Source: Bradyrhizobium sp. Arg816 (GTDB lineage: Bacteria; Pseudomonadota; Alphaproteobacteria; Rhizobiales; Xanthobacteraceae). From it: a stretch of 64,000 nt of DNA. The DNA is taken from contig NZ_JAPRAQ010000016.1 in the NCBI RefSeq assembly GCF_029989365.1, positions 107,511-171,510 on the forward strand. Reading direction: 5' to 3'. Below, one piece after another: positions 17,987 to 25,909 of this stretch (its first letter is position 1; every line of letters starts with the position of its first letter). The translations under genes were made by a program, and so were the position numbers. The notes below the pieces were generated by a model, which was not told where the DNA came from, did no database searches, and saw only the letters and a list, made by a program, of their open reading frames with translations.

Positions 17987-18415
17987 TCAAACATTTGGAA
18001 TGGAATAGGTGGAGGTGACATGGGCGATCGGATCGGGCGAGGTGCCGGACAGCAGCTTCACCTCGCCGACCGCCAGGCGCTTGCCGAGCTTGAGCAGCCG
18101 TGCCTCCGCCAGCACGTCCTGACCGGGCTGGCCCTTGCGCAGGAAGTTGATGTTGAGATTGGTGGTGACCGCGAGCCCGATCGGCCCGATCGCGGACAGC
18201 AGCACCACGTACATCGCGAAATCGGCCAGTGCCATCAGCGTCGGGCCGGACACGGTTCCACCCGGCCGCAGCATCCTTTCGCTGTAGCGCTGGCGCAAAA
18301 GGCAGGTCTGGCCGTCGGCGCTCTCGATCGTGATGTCATCGCCACTGAAGGCCTGGGGAAACTCGTCACGCAGAAACTGCTCGACCTCCGCCACGCTCAT
18401 TTTCGCTAACGCCAT
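17987..18415 (-). CDS. PaaI-family thioesterase (hotdog fold)
   Basis: 142 aa. The hotdog-fold core reads LRPGGTVSGPTLMALADFAMYVVLLSAIG, with an aspartate in the helix position used for catalysis by PaaI-type acyl-CoA thioesterases. NLNINFLRKGQPGQDVLAEA is the usual following strand pair. The ATG at 18415 has GAGG six bases upstream; a GTG four codons earlier is possible. Divergent from the crotonase-family gene, so the pair may share control. Confidence 0.85.
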   Translation of the reverse strand: MALAKMSVAEVEQFLRDEFPQAFSGDDITIESADGQTCLLRQRYSERMLRPGGTVSGPTLMALADFAMYVVLLSAIGPIGLAVTTNLNINFLRKGQPGQDVLAEARLLKLGKRLAVGEVKLLSGTSPDPIAHVTSTYSIPNV

Positions 18416-18501
18416 GCTTCGCCTCACCCTCGCTTCACGTCCCCTGTTACATTAAGTTATCTGCGTCATCCAATTGCAAGAATCCAACCGGAAACGCTTC
18501 G

Positions 18502-19326
18502 ATGTCCGCCCAGGCCGCCCACGCCCCCTCCCCGCAACCGTCGATCCTGCTGCGCGAGACCGTAGGCCCCATCGCGGTCCTGACGCTGAACCGCCCGGCC
18601 GCGCGCAACAGCCTGTCGGCGGCGATGATCGCAACCCTCCATGCCGAGCTCAACGAGATCCGCGACGACAAGGCGGTCCGCGCGGTCGTGATCGCCGCTA
18701 ACGGCCGTGCCTTCTCCGCCGGCCACGACATGAAGGAGCTCACCGCGCGCCGCACTGACCCGGATCGCGGCCGTGCCTTCTTTGCCGAGATGATGAACGC
18801 CTGCTGCGCGATGATGCAGGCGGTCGTGCACCTGCCGAAGCCCGTGGTCGCGGCCGTCCAGGGCATCGCGACCGCGGCCGGCTGCCAGCTCGTGGCAAGC
18901 TGCGATCTCGCGATCGCCTCGGAAGCGGCGAGCTTCGCCACGCCGGGCGTCGATATCGGGCTGTTCTGCTCCACGCCGATGGTGGCGTTGTCGCGGAACG
19001 TGCCGCGCAAGCAGGCGATGGAAATGCTGCTGACCGGCGAGCCGGTCCCGGCCACCCGCGCCCGCGATATCGGGCTCATCAATCGCGTGGTCGCGGCCGG
19101 CACCGAGCGCGACGCCGCAATCGCACTCGCCGAACAGGTCGCGCTGAAGTCGGCCTACACCGTCAAGCTCGGCAAGGAGGCGTTCTACCGCCAGGCCGAG
19201 ATGAGCCTTGCGGACGCCTATCGCTATGCGGCAGAGGTGATGACCGAGAACATGATGGCGCGCGACGCCGAGGAAGGCATCGGCGCCTTCATCGAGAAGC
19301 GCACGCCGACATGGCGGGATGAATAG
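18502..19326 (+). CDS. Enoyl-CoA hydratase/isomerase family protein, ECHDC3-like
   Basis: 274 aa crotonase fold. The CoA-binding and oxyanion segment AFSAGHDMKELT is intact. However the two glutamates that hydrate the double bond in classical hydratases are absent: the first site reads GCQLVASCD (Q for E) and the second FATPGVDIGLF (G for E). The whole pattern, including LFCSTPMVALSRNVPRK, matches the ECHDC3 subgroup as I know it. The real reaction is uncertain; hydratase activity is unlikely. Confidence 0.88.
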   Translation: MSAQAAHAPSPQPSILLRETVGPIAVLTLNRPAARNSLSAAMIATLHAELNEIRDDKAVRAVVIAANGRAFSAGHDMKELTARRTDPDRGRAFFAEMMNACCAMMQAVVHLPKPVVAAVQGIATAAGCQLVASCDLAIASEAASFATPGVDIGLFCSTPMVALSRNVPRKQAMEMLLTGEPVPATRARDIGLINRVVAAGTERDAAIALAEQVALKSAYTVKLGKEAFYRQAEMSLADAYRYAAEVMTENMMARDAEEGIGAFIEKRTPTWRDE

Positions 19327-19331
19327 AATTC

Positions 19332-19415
19332 GTCATTGCGAGCGAAGCGAAGCAATCCAGAATCTTTCCACCGAGGTAGTCTGGATTGCTTCGTCTCTTC
19401 GCTCCTCGCAATGAC
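19332..19415. repeat. Palindromic intergenic repeat
   Basis: GTCATTGCGAGCGAAGCGAA at the left end is mirrored by ...CGCAATGAC at the right end, with an inner CAATCCAGA/TCTGGATTG pair. Lies between the crotonase and CoA-binding genes. Typical dispersed palindrome of this bacterial group. Confidence 0.75.
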
Positions 19416-19432
19416 AGCAAAAAGAAGAGCCA

Positions 19433-20017
19433 ATGAACCACGACGCCTATCCCGACAATTACATCCGCGGCATCCTCAACAGCGTGAAGTCGATCGCGAT
19501 GGTCGGCGCCTCGCCGGTCAATGTGCGGCCGAGCTATTTTGCGTTCAAATATCTGGCGCAGCGCGGCTATGACATGATCCCGGTCAATCCCGGCCATGTC
19601 GGCAAGGATCTGCTCGGAAAGCCGTTTGTCGCCTCGCTCTCCGACATTGGCCGCCCCGTCGACATGATCGACATCTTTCGCAACTCCAGCCACATCATGC
19701 CGGTGGTGGAAGAAGCGCTCACGCTCGATCCGCTGCCGAAGGTGATCTGGATGCAGCTTGGCGCGCGCGATGACGCAGCCGCGGCGAAGGCCGAGGCGGC
19801 CGGGATCAAGGTCGTGATGAACCGCTGCCCCAAGATCGAATATGGCCGCTTGTCGTCCGAGATTTCCTGGATGGGCGTCAATTCACGCACGCTGAGCTCC
19901 AAACGGCCGCCGGCGCCGACGCAAGGCATGCGGCTATCCCTCAATCGGATGAGTGTCGGCGGCGGCGACACCGCGGCATCGGATCGCGCCGCCAAAAACA
20001 AGAGCGAGCAAAGCTAA
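19433..20017 (+). CDS. CoA-binding (Rossmann) domain protein
   Basis: 194 aa. A CoA_binding domain of the succinyl-CoA-synthetase alpha type: SIAMVGASPVNVRPSYFAFKYLAQRGYDMIPVNP is the nucleotide-binding loop region, and KVIWMQLGARDDAAAAKAEAAGIKVVMNRCPKIEY is the second half. Single-domain members of this family have no established enzyme activity. The last ~45 residues are low complexity and vary in the family. It lies just upstream of a sulfhydrylase gene. Confidence 0.85.
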   Translation: MNHDAYPDNYIRGILNSVKSIAMVGASPVNVRPSYFAFKYLAQRGYDMIPVNPGHVGKDLLGKPFVASLSDIGRPVDMIDIFRNSSHIMPVVEEALTLDPLPKVIWMQLGARDDAAAAKAEAAGIKVVMNRCPKIEYGRLSSEISWMGVNSRTLSSKRPPAPTQGMRLSLNRMSVGGGDTAASDRAAKNKSEQS

Positions 20018-20155
20018 CGCAAGCGCGAAGGATTCATTTCGCTCACGCGACAACGCGTAGCACGATCGTTCCGATGTGACGCGGCGCCTTGACGGCGGGC
20101 CCGTCGCCGATCAGCATGCCGCGCGATTTCAGATCACAAGAACAGGACGCCCTCA

Positions 20156-21436
20156 ATGAGCGATCGCCTTCCGGGATTTTCAACCCTCGCCGTGCATGCC
20201 GGTGCACAGCCCGACCCCACCACCGGTGCGCGCGCGACCCCGATTTATCAAACCACTTCTTTCGTCTTCAACGACGCCGACCACGCCGCCTCGCTGTTCG
20301 GCCTGCAGGCGTTCGGCAACATCTATACCCGCATCGGCAACCCCACCAACGCGGTGCTGGAAGAGCGTGTTGCCGCACTCGAAGGCGGCACCGCCGCGCT
20401 TGCGGTCGCCTCGGGCCACGCCGCACAGGTCGTGGTGCTGCAGCAATTGCTCCAGCCCGGCGACGAGTTCATCGCCGCGCGCAAGCTTTATGGCGGCTCG
20501 ATCAACCAGTTCTCGCATGCGTTCAAGAGCTTTGGCTGGAACGTGGTGTGGGCCGATTCCGACGACATCGCTAGCTTCGAGCGCGCGGTGACGCCGCGCA
20601 CGAAGGCCATCTTCATCGAGTCGATCGCCAATCCCGGCGGCAGCATCACCGACATCGAGGCGATCTCGACGGTGGCGCGCAAGGCGGGCGTGCCGCTGAT
20701 CGTCGACAACACGCTGGCCTCGCCCTACCTGATCCGCCCGATCGACCATGGCGCCGACATCGTCGTGCACTCGCTGACGAAATTCCTGGGCGGCCACGGC
20801 AATTCGCTCGGCGGCATCATCGTCGATGCCGGCACGTTCGACTGGTCCACGGGCGGCAAATATCCGATGCTGTCGGAGCCGCGGCCGGAATATCACGGCA
20901 TCCGCCTCCAGGAGACCTTTGGCAATTTCGCATTCGCGATCGCCTGCCGCGTGCTGGGCCTGCGCGACCTCGGACCGGCGCTGTCGCCGTTCAACGCCTT
21001 CATGATCCTGACCGGCATCGAGACGCTGCCGCTGCGCATGCAGAAGCACTGCGACAACGCCAAGGCCGTCGCAGAATTCCTCGCCGGCCATCCGGCAGTG
21101 GCCTCGGTGAGCTACGCGGGCTTGGCAAGCGACAAGTACAATCAGCTCGCGCGCAAATACGCGCCGAAGGGCGCAGGCGCCGTGTTCACCTTCAGCCTGA
21201 AGGGCGGCTATGATTCCGGCGTCAGCCTGGTATCAAAGCTGCAGCTGTTCTCGCACCTCGCCAATGTCGGCGACACCCGCTCGCTGGTCATCCACCCGGC
21301 TTCGACGACGCACAGCCAGCTCGACGACGCCGCCAAGGTGAAGTCCGGCGCCGGCCCCGACGTGGTGCGGCTCTCGATCGGCATCGAAGACAAGGAAGAT
21401 CTGATCGCGGACCTGGAGCAGGCGCTGGGGGCGTAG
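20156..21436 (+). CDS. metY: O-acetylhomoserine sulfhydrylase (aminocarboxypropyltransferase)
   Basis: 426 aa PLP enzyme of the Cys/Met metabolism family. It makes homocysteine or methionine from O-acetylhomoserine and sulfide or methanethiol. The PLP lysine lies in HSLTKFLGGHGNSLGG (~residue 204). GFSTLAVHAGAQPDPTTGARATPIYQTTSF is the standard N-terminus, given here as its family mark. Length fits MetY rather than the shorter MetB/MetC. A clear riboswitch was not found upstream. Confidence 0.92.
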   Translation: MSDRLPGFSTLAVHAGAQPDPTTGARATPIYQTTSFVFNDADHAASLFGLQAFGNIYTRIGNPTNAVLEERVAALEGGTAALAVASGHAAQVVVLQQLLQPGDEFIAARKLYGGSINQFSHAFKSFGWNVVWADSDDIASFERAVTPRTKAIFIESIANPGGSITDIEAISTVARKAGVPLIVDNTLASPYLIRPIDHGADIVVHSLTKFLGGHGNSLGGIIVDAGTFDWSTGGKYPMLSEPRPEYHGIRLQETFGNFAFAIACRVLGLRDLGPALSPFNAFMILTGIETLPLRMQKHCDNAKAVAEFLAGHPAVASVSYAGLASDKYNQLARKYAPKGAGAVFTFSLKGGYDSGVSLVSKLQLFSHLANVGDTRSLVIHPASTTHSQLDDAAKVKSGAGPDVVRLSIGIEDKEDLIADLEQALGA

Positions 21437-21446
21437 CTTTCCTGAT

Positions 21447-21476
21447 CATTCCGGGGCGTTGCCTCGCCCCGGAATG
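21447..21476. terminator. Hairpin downstream of metY
   Basis: Perfect 12-bp stem CATTCCGGGGCG / CGCCCCGGAATG with a 6-base loop, 10 bases after the stop. There is no T-run, so it may be a REP-type element serving as terminator. Confidence 0.55.
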
Positions 21477-21553
21477 ACGGCCCAGTTAACAGTCGTTAAC
21501 CATATCTGCCGCATACATCGTCCTTGGATCGCCCCTTTGATTCGGAGCCGACG

Positions 21554-21898
21554 ATGCTGCGCTGGATGGTGCCTGCCCTTGCGGCCATGCTGACGGTCTC
21601 AGCCGCCGTTGCCGCCGATCTGCCGGCCACAGCGAGACGGCGCGCTGCCGCGCCGCCGCAGGACCCGCCACAGGTCTATGTCGAGACCGATCCGGATGCG
21701 CTGATCTCGCCGGCCTATGGCATCGGCAGCTACATCCGCAACCTGCCGGGCACGCCGCTGCTGCCAGGCTCCAACACCTTGCCGGGCTATTACGGCCGGC
21801 CCTGGAGCTACGATTATCAGGGCCCGTACTACGGCGGACCGCAGGTCGGCTATTTCTGGCGCCTGCCCTACGCCTGCGGCGTCTACGGCTATTGCTGA
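21554..21898 (+). CDS. Secreted Gly/Tyr-rich small protein, hypothetical
   Basis: 114 aa from MLRWMVPALAAMLTVSAAVAA, a clear Sec signal peptide. The mature part is rich in Pro, Tyr and Gly (LPGYYGRPWSYDYQGPYYGG) and ends with two cysteines, CGVYGYC, that could form a disulfide. No known domain. Similar tyrosine-rich periplasmic proteins are frequent in Bradyrhizobium-type genomes. An ATG ten codons earlier is possible, but the signal peptide fits the chosen one. Confidence 0.7.
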   Translation: MLRWMVPALAAMLTVSAAVAADLPATARRRAAAPPQDPPQVYVETDPDALISPAYGIGSYIRNLPGTPLLPGSNTLPGYYGRPWSYDYQGPYYGGPQVGYFWRLPYACGVYGYC

Positions 21899-21903
21899 CC
21901 TGA

Positions 21904-22980
21904 TCAGCCGGCCTGACCGACCGGAACCGCGCGCGGCTGCGCCTGTGCAGATTGTCGCGAGGCCAGCCGCTCCACCTGCATCACCGCAAGCGCGAGCACC
22001 ACGATCGCAACCGCTTGGTGCGAAAGCGCGAGATCGATCGGCACCTGGTTGAGCAGCGTGAGGATCCCGAGCACAGCCTGCAGGCTGACCGCGGCGAACA
22101 GCCAGAGCGCACCGCCGGCCGCCGTGCGCGAACGCACCGCATCGAACGCGTGCAGCGCCGCCAGCACGAACAGCGCATAGGCCGTCATGCGGTGCTCGAA
22201 CTGCACGGTCAACACGTTGTCGAACATGTTGCGCCACCACGGCGTCTCGAACCATAGCCGCTCAGCCGATGGAATGAACGCGCCGTCGATCTGCGGCCAG
22301 GTGTTGTAGGCGCGCCCGGCGCGCAGGCCCGCGACCAGCGCACCGAAATAGATCTGCACGAAGGTCACGACGAGGAGCAGCACGCTTGTGAACCTCAGCC
22401 GCGCGGGAGCTGCGATCTGCGGCCGCTCTTTGAGCCGCCGCACCGTCCAGACGATGCCGGCGAAGATCAGCAGCGCCAGCATCAGATGCGTCGCGAGCCG
22501 ATATTGCGAGACCTCGACCCGTTCCGTCAGGCCGGAGGCCACCATCCACCAGCCGACGGCGCCCTGGAGTCCGCCAAGCGCGAACAGCAGCCACAACCGC
22601 CGCTTCAACTCACCCGACAGGCCGCCGCGCCACAGGAAGAACAGGAACGGCAAGAGATAGGCCACGCCGATGAAACGGCCGAGAAAGCGGTGGCTCCATT
22701 CCCACCAATAGATCTCCTTGTACTCGGACAGGCTCATGCCCGCATTGAGCTCGCGATATTGCGGAATCTTCTTGTAGGCCTCGAACGCCTCGTTCCACGC
22801 CGTTTCTGTCAGCGGCGGAACACTGCCCGTGACCGGCTTCCACTCGACGATCGAAAGGCCGGACTCCGTCAGACGCGTGGCACCGCCGACCAGCACCATC
22901 ACCGCGATCAGCGCGGCCACGGAAATCAGCCACCAGCGCACGGCGCGATGCGGGTTGGTCGGAGCGAAAATCGTCGTCAT
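21904..22980 (-). CDS. ctaA: Heme A synthase (COX15/CtaA)
   Basis: 358 aa integral membrane enzyme. It oxidises the C8 methyl of heme O to make heme A for cytochrome aa3 oxidase. Signatures: GGATRLTESGLSIVEWKPVTG (conserved first loop, with the essential Glu) and KEIYWWEWSHRFLGR with a heme-ligand His. Further histidines lie in RLATHLMLAL, FEHRMTAY and LSHQAVA. About eight transmembrane helices, as in type-2 CtaA. The ATG at 22980 starts MTTIFAPTNPHRAVRWW. Confidence 0.95.
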   Translation of the reverse strand: MTTIFAPTNPHRAVRWWLISVAALIAVMVLVGGATRLTESGLSIVEWKPVTGSVPPLTETAWNEAFEAYKKIPQYRELNAGMSLSEYKEIYWWEWSHRFLGRFIGVAYLLPFLFFLWRGGLSGELKRRLWLLFALGGLQGAVGWWMVASGLTERVEVSQYRLATHLMLALLIFAGIVWTVRRLKERPQIAAPARLRFTSVLLLVVTFVQIYFGALVAGLRAGRAYNTWPQIDGAFIPSAERLWFETPWWRNMFDNVLTVQFEHRMTAYALFVLAALHAFDAVRSRTAAGGALWLFAAVSLQAVLGILTLLNQVPIDLALSHQAVAIVVLALAVMQVERLASRQSAQAQPRAVPVGQAG

Positions 22981-23090
22981 TTCAGGGGCAAAACCAAGCC
23001 TTGTTGCAAAGAGACTTGAACCGGACTGCGTGCCCCTTATAGTCCCCCGCTCCCGCAGCGCAAGTTACGCGAAGGCCGCAGCATTCCGCC

Positions 23091-23312
23091 ATGACGATCC
23101 GCACCCGCAAGTTCCTCGGCGCCATCCTGCTCCTGGTGCTGGCCACCGTCTGGGCGCTGCTCGGCATGGCGCTGGCGCAGATGCCGTGGATAGCCGAATC
23201 CGGCTGGCGGCAGGCGATCTACTACGTGGTGGTCGGCATGGGCTGGGTGCTGCCGGCGATGCCGATCGTGAGCTGGATGCAGCGGCCGGACCGGGTCAAA
23301 TCTAATTCGTAG
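23091..23312 (+). CDS. DUF2842 small membrane protein
   Basis: 73 aa with two transmembrane helices (FLGAILLLVLATVWALLGMAL and AIYYVVVGMGWVLPAMPIVSWM). This is the layout and sequence type of DUF2842, a family found next to ctaA in many alphaproteobacteria. It is divergent from ctaA; its 3' end overlaps the 3' end of the deacetylase-fold gene by 11 bases. Function unknown. Confidence 0.8.
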   Translation: MTIRTRKFLGAILLLVLATVWALLGMALAQMPWIAESGWRQAIYYVVVGMGWVLPAMPIVSWMQRPDRVKSNS

Positions 23313-24345
23313 CGCTGGCGGTCGGTTTCACCGGCGCGAAGGCAACACCGGAGACCAGCACGCGCAGCATGCGCAGTGATTGTATCCGGCCGTCCCAGGA
23401 AATCCGCGGCAGCGCGCGCAGATTGGTGCGCCCCTCCGCATCCACGATGCCCGGGATGGTCGAGACGGCGCTGGCAAAGCCGGCCTCCTCCGCCATGACG
23501 ACGTGGCTGCGCCGGAAAGACGAGCGATCGCCGAACGGAAAGGCCAGATGCCTGATCTCGCGGTCGAAGGCCGCTTCCGCGACCGCCTTGCCCATCGTCA
23601 TCTCGCGCAACGCGGCGGCGTCCTTCATGTTGGCGAGAACGGGATAGTTCACGGTCGCGCTGCCGACCGTGACCAGCGAATCCGCCGCAAGCCTTGCCAG
23701 ATCCTCCCAATCCATCGACGCTTCGCGCGAGAGCGCGGCGAGATCGACCCGGTAGCGCGTGCAGAGATCGGCGATCGCAGCCGACAAATCCGCCTGCGGC
23801 AACGAGCGCAGCCAGCTCTCGATGAACGAAAACAGCGCCCGCTTCTCGGCGTTGCCTGTGACGGTGAACCGCTGCTCCTTCTCGCCCATCATCAGGTTGA
23901 TGCGGTTCTCGCGCGCGATCATCCGCTCGAGCCCGAGCCACCAGGCCTCTCCGACTCCATCGGGGAACGCGGTGGGCACATAGATCGTGAACGGCACGGC
24001 GTGGCGCGCCAGCACCGGATAGGCGAAGCTGATCAGGTCCTTGTTGGCGCCGTCGAAGGTGAGCGCCACGAAGCGCCGCTTCTCTGGCAGCGTCACCGCG
24101 CGGCGGCAGACATCGTCCATGCCGAGGAAGTCATACCCCCACCGCTTCAGCGCACCAATGGCGCGATCGAGAAATTGCGGGCTGATCTCGTTTTCACGCA
24201 GCGGCTGAAACGCGCCGCGCCGCCGCGGCCGCACGTGTTGAAAGCGCAGGATCGCGCCGGCGCCGCGGCTGCGCAGCACAGCCTGGCCGGTGAACCAGGC
24301 CAGCTCAAGCCGCAAACGCTCCAGCCATCTATCGTCGGATGCCAA
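23302..24345 (-). CDS. Polysaccharide deacetylase-fold protein, metal site altered
   Basis: 347 aa, NodB-type barrel. Motif 1 reads FVALTFDGANKD, lacking the second Asp of TFDDG. Motif 2, normally H-x3-H in GAHTxxHP, reads VGSATVNYPVLANM, so both metal-binding histidines are replaced. PFTIYVPTAF and AFPFGDRSSFR preserve the rest of the fold. Family members de-N-acetylate glycans. This copy may be non-catalytic or work differently. Head of the exopolysaccharide block, divergent from the acyltransferase gene. Confidence 0.8.
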   Translation of the reverse strand: MASDDRWLERLRLELAWFTGQAVLRSRGAGAILRFQHVRPRRRGAFQPLRENEISPQFLDRAIGALKRWGYDFLGMDDVCRRAVTLPEKRRFVALTFDGANKDLISFAYPVLARHAVPFTIYVPTAFPDGVGEAWWLGLERMIARENRINLMMGEKEQRFTVTGNAEKRALFSFIESWLRSLPQADLSAAIADLCTRYRVDLAALSREASMDWEDLARLAADSLVTVGSATVNYPVLANMKDAAALREMTMGKAVAEAAFDREIRHLAFPFGDRSSFRRSHVVMAEEAGFASAVSTIPGIVDAEGRTNLRALPRISWDGRIQSLRMLRVLVSGVAFAPVKPTASATN

Positions 24346-24457
24346 TATCCCACCTTCGCGTTCGCCTGATTGTCATTACTCTTTGTTGACATTTCTTTGC
24401 AAAGGTCGGCCACAGGCCGAACTACGCAAATTTTTCGTTTCTCGACAGGTTTCGTGA

Positions 24458-25639
24458 ATGACCATGGCTGCGGCGATGCAAAGCCGGACGGCAGAATCGC
24501 CAGCGCGGTCGAAAGCGAACCGTATCGCGCATGTCGATATCGTCACCGATCTGGCCGAGGCCGAGACGGTCTGGCGCGCGTTCGAGGAGAGCGGCCACCT
24601 CTTCACGCCATACCAGCGCTTCGACCTGCTCAGCCCATGGCAACGGCTGGTCGGCAGCCATGAAGGCGCCAGCCCCCTCATCGTCATTGCCCGCGACGCC
24701 GAGCGCCAGCCGCTCCTGCTGCTGCCGCTCTCGCTGCGGCAAACCCACGGCGTGCGCACCGCCTGCTTCATGGGCGGCAAGCACACGACCTTCAACATGG
24801 GCCTGTGGAACGCCGAGTTCGCAGCCCAGGTCGCCATCGCCGATCTCGACGCGCTGCTTGCGCCGCTGCGCGAGCATGCCGACGTGCTCGCGCTGACGCA
24901 GCAGCCGCTGCGCTGGCACGACCAGCACAATCCGTTCGCGCAGCTGCCGCGGCAGAGTGCGATCAACGGCTGCCCTCTCCTGGCGATGGAGCCGGGCGGG
25001 GCGCCCGCATCGCGGATCAGCAACTCCTTCCGCCGCCGCCTCAAGAGCAAGGAAAAGAAGCTCCAGGCGCTTGCCGGCTATCGTTATCACCTCGCCACCA
25101 CGGACGCGGACGTCACCCGCCTGCTCGACTGGTTCTTCCGCGTCAAGCCGGCGCGAATGGCCGAACAGAAACTGCCCAACGTCTTTGCCGAACCCGGCGT
25201 CGAAGCGTTCGTTCGCAGCGCGTGCCTGTCGGCGCGCGGCGAAGGCCGCGTCATCGACATCCATGCGCTCGAGTGCGACGAGGAGGTGATCGCGATCTTC
25301 GCCGGCGTCGCCGACGGCCAGCGCTTCTCGATGATGTTCAACACCTACACGATGTCCGAGCACGCCCGCTACAGCCCCGGGCTGATCCTGATGCGCTACA
25401 TCATCGACCGCTACGCCGAACGCGGCTACCGCTCGCTCGATCTCGGCATCGGCTCGGACGATTACAAGCGGATGTTCTGCAAGGACGACGACGACATCTT
25501 CGACAGCTTCGTGCCCCTGACCGCGCGCGGAAAACTCGCGGCGATGGCGATGTCCTCGCTCAGCCACGGCAAACGGCTGGTGAAGCAGAACCAGATGTTG
25601 TTCGATCTGGCGCGGCGGCTGCGGCAGGCGTTCGGGTAG
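24458..25639 (+). CDS. GNAT acyltransferase of the CelD/BcsL type
   Basis: 393 aa. The C-terminal half (from ~residue 170) is a GNAT_6 domain: SNSFRRRLKSKEKKLQAL, then FNTYTMSEHARYSPGLILMRYIID, then YRSLDLGIGSDDYKRMFC. These proteins accompany cellulose and exopolysaccharide clusters and probably acylate the glycan or a precursor. Position among polysaccharide genes supports that. The ATG at 24458 is used; ATG 24464 and 24476 are alternatives without better ribosome sites. Confidence 0.82.
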   Translation: MTMAAAMQSRTAESPARSKANRIAHVDIVTDLAEAETVWRAFEESGHLFTPYQRFDLLSPWQRLVGSHEGASPLIVIARDAERQPLLLLPLSLRQTHGVRTACFMGGKHTTFNMGLWNAEFAAQVAIADLDALLAPLREHADVLALTQQPLRWHDQHNPFAQLPRQSAINGCPLLAMEPGGAPASRISNSFRRRLKSKEKKLQALAGYRYHLATTDADVTRLLDWFFRVKPARMAEQKLPNVFAEPGVEAFVRSACLSARGEGRVIDIHALECDEEVIAIFAGVADGQRFSMMFNTYTMSEHARYSPGLILMRYIIDRYAERGYRSLDLGIGSDDYKRMFCKDDDDIFDSFVPLTARGKLAAMAMSSLSHGKRLVKQNQMLFDLARRLRQAFG

Positions 25640-25681
25640 GCGTACCCTTCTGCGAATATCTAACCACTCGCGGAGCTGCCC

Positions 25682-25855
25682 CTTACCCTCCCCTGGAGGG
25701 GGAGGGTCGTTGCGCATGGAGCGCAGCGCAATGCGCAACGGGGTGGGGTGACGGTCCCTCCACAATCAGTAGTGCCCGTGAGGAGAGATCACCCCACCCC
25801 GTCTCGCCCCGCTGACGCGCCGCGAGCCGACCCTCCCCCTCCAGGGGAGGGTAAG
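25682..25855. repeat. Large palindromic repeat with perfect 27-bp arms
   Basis: The left arm at 25682-25708 (CTTACCCTCCCCTGGAGGGG...) is exactly complementary to 25829-25855. The 120-bp interior holds further complementary pieces (GGGGTGGGGTGA at ~25739 and TCACCCCACCCC at ~25789). It sits between convergent genes. Looks like a mobile palindromic element or strong bidirectional terminator. Confidence 0.8.
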
Positions 25856-25909
25856 AGGCGGCACCGATGTCGCCTTCAACTGAACGATAGACTGAGCCCG
25901 CGCCCTCGC

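Noticed and set aside
20018..20155. Possible SAM-II or related riboswitch upstream of metY
   Set aside because: The region has short palindromes (ACGCGACAACGCGT) but not the ordered stem, loop and pseudoknot pieces of SAM-II; a covariance-model search would be needed.
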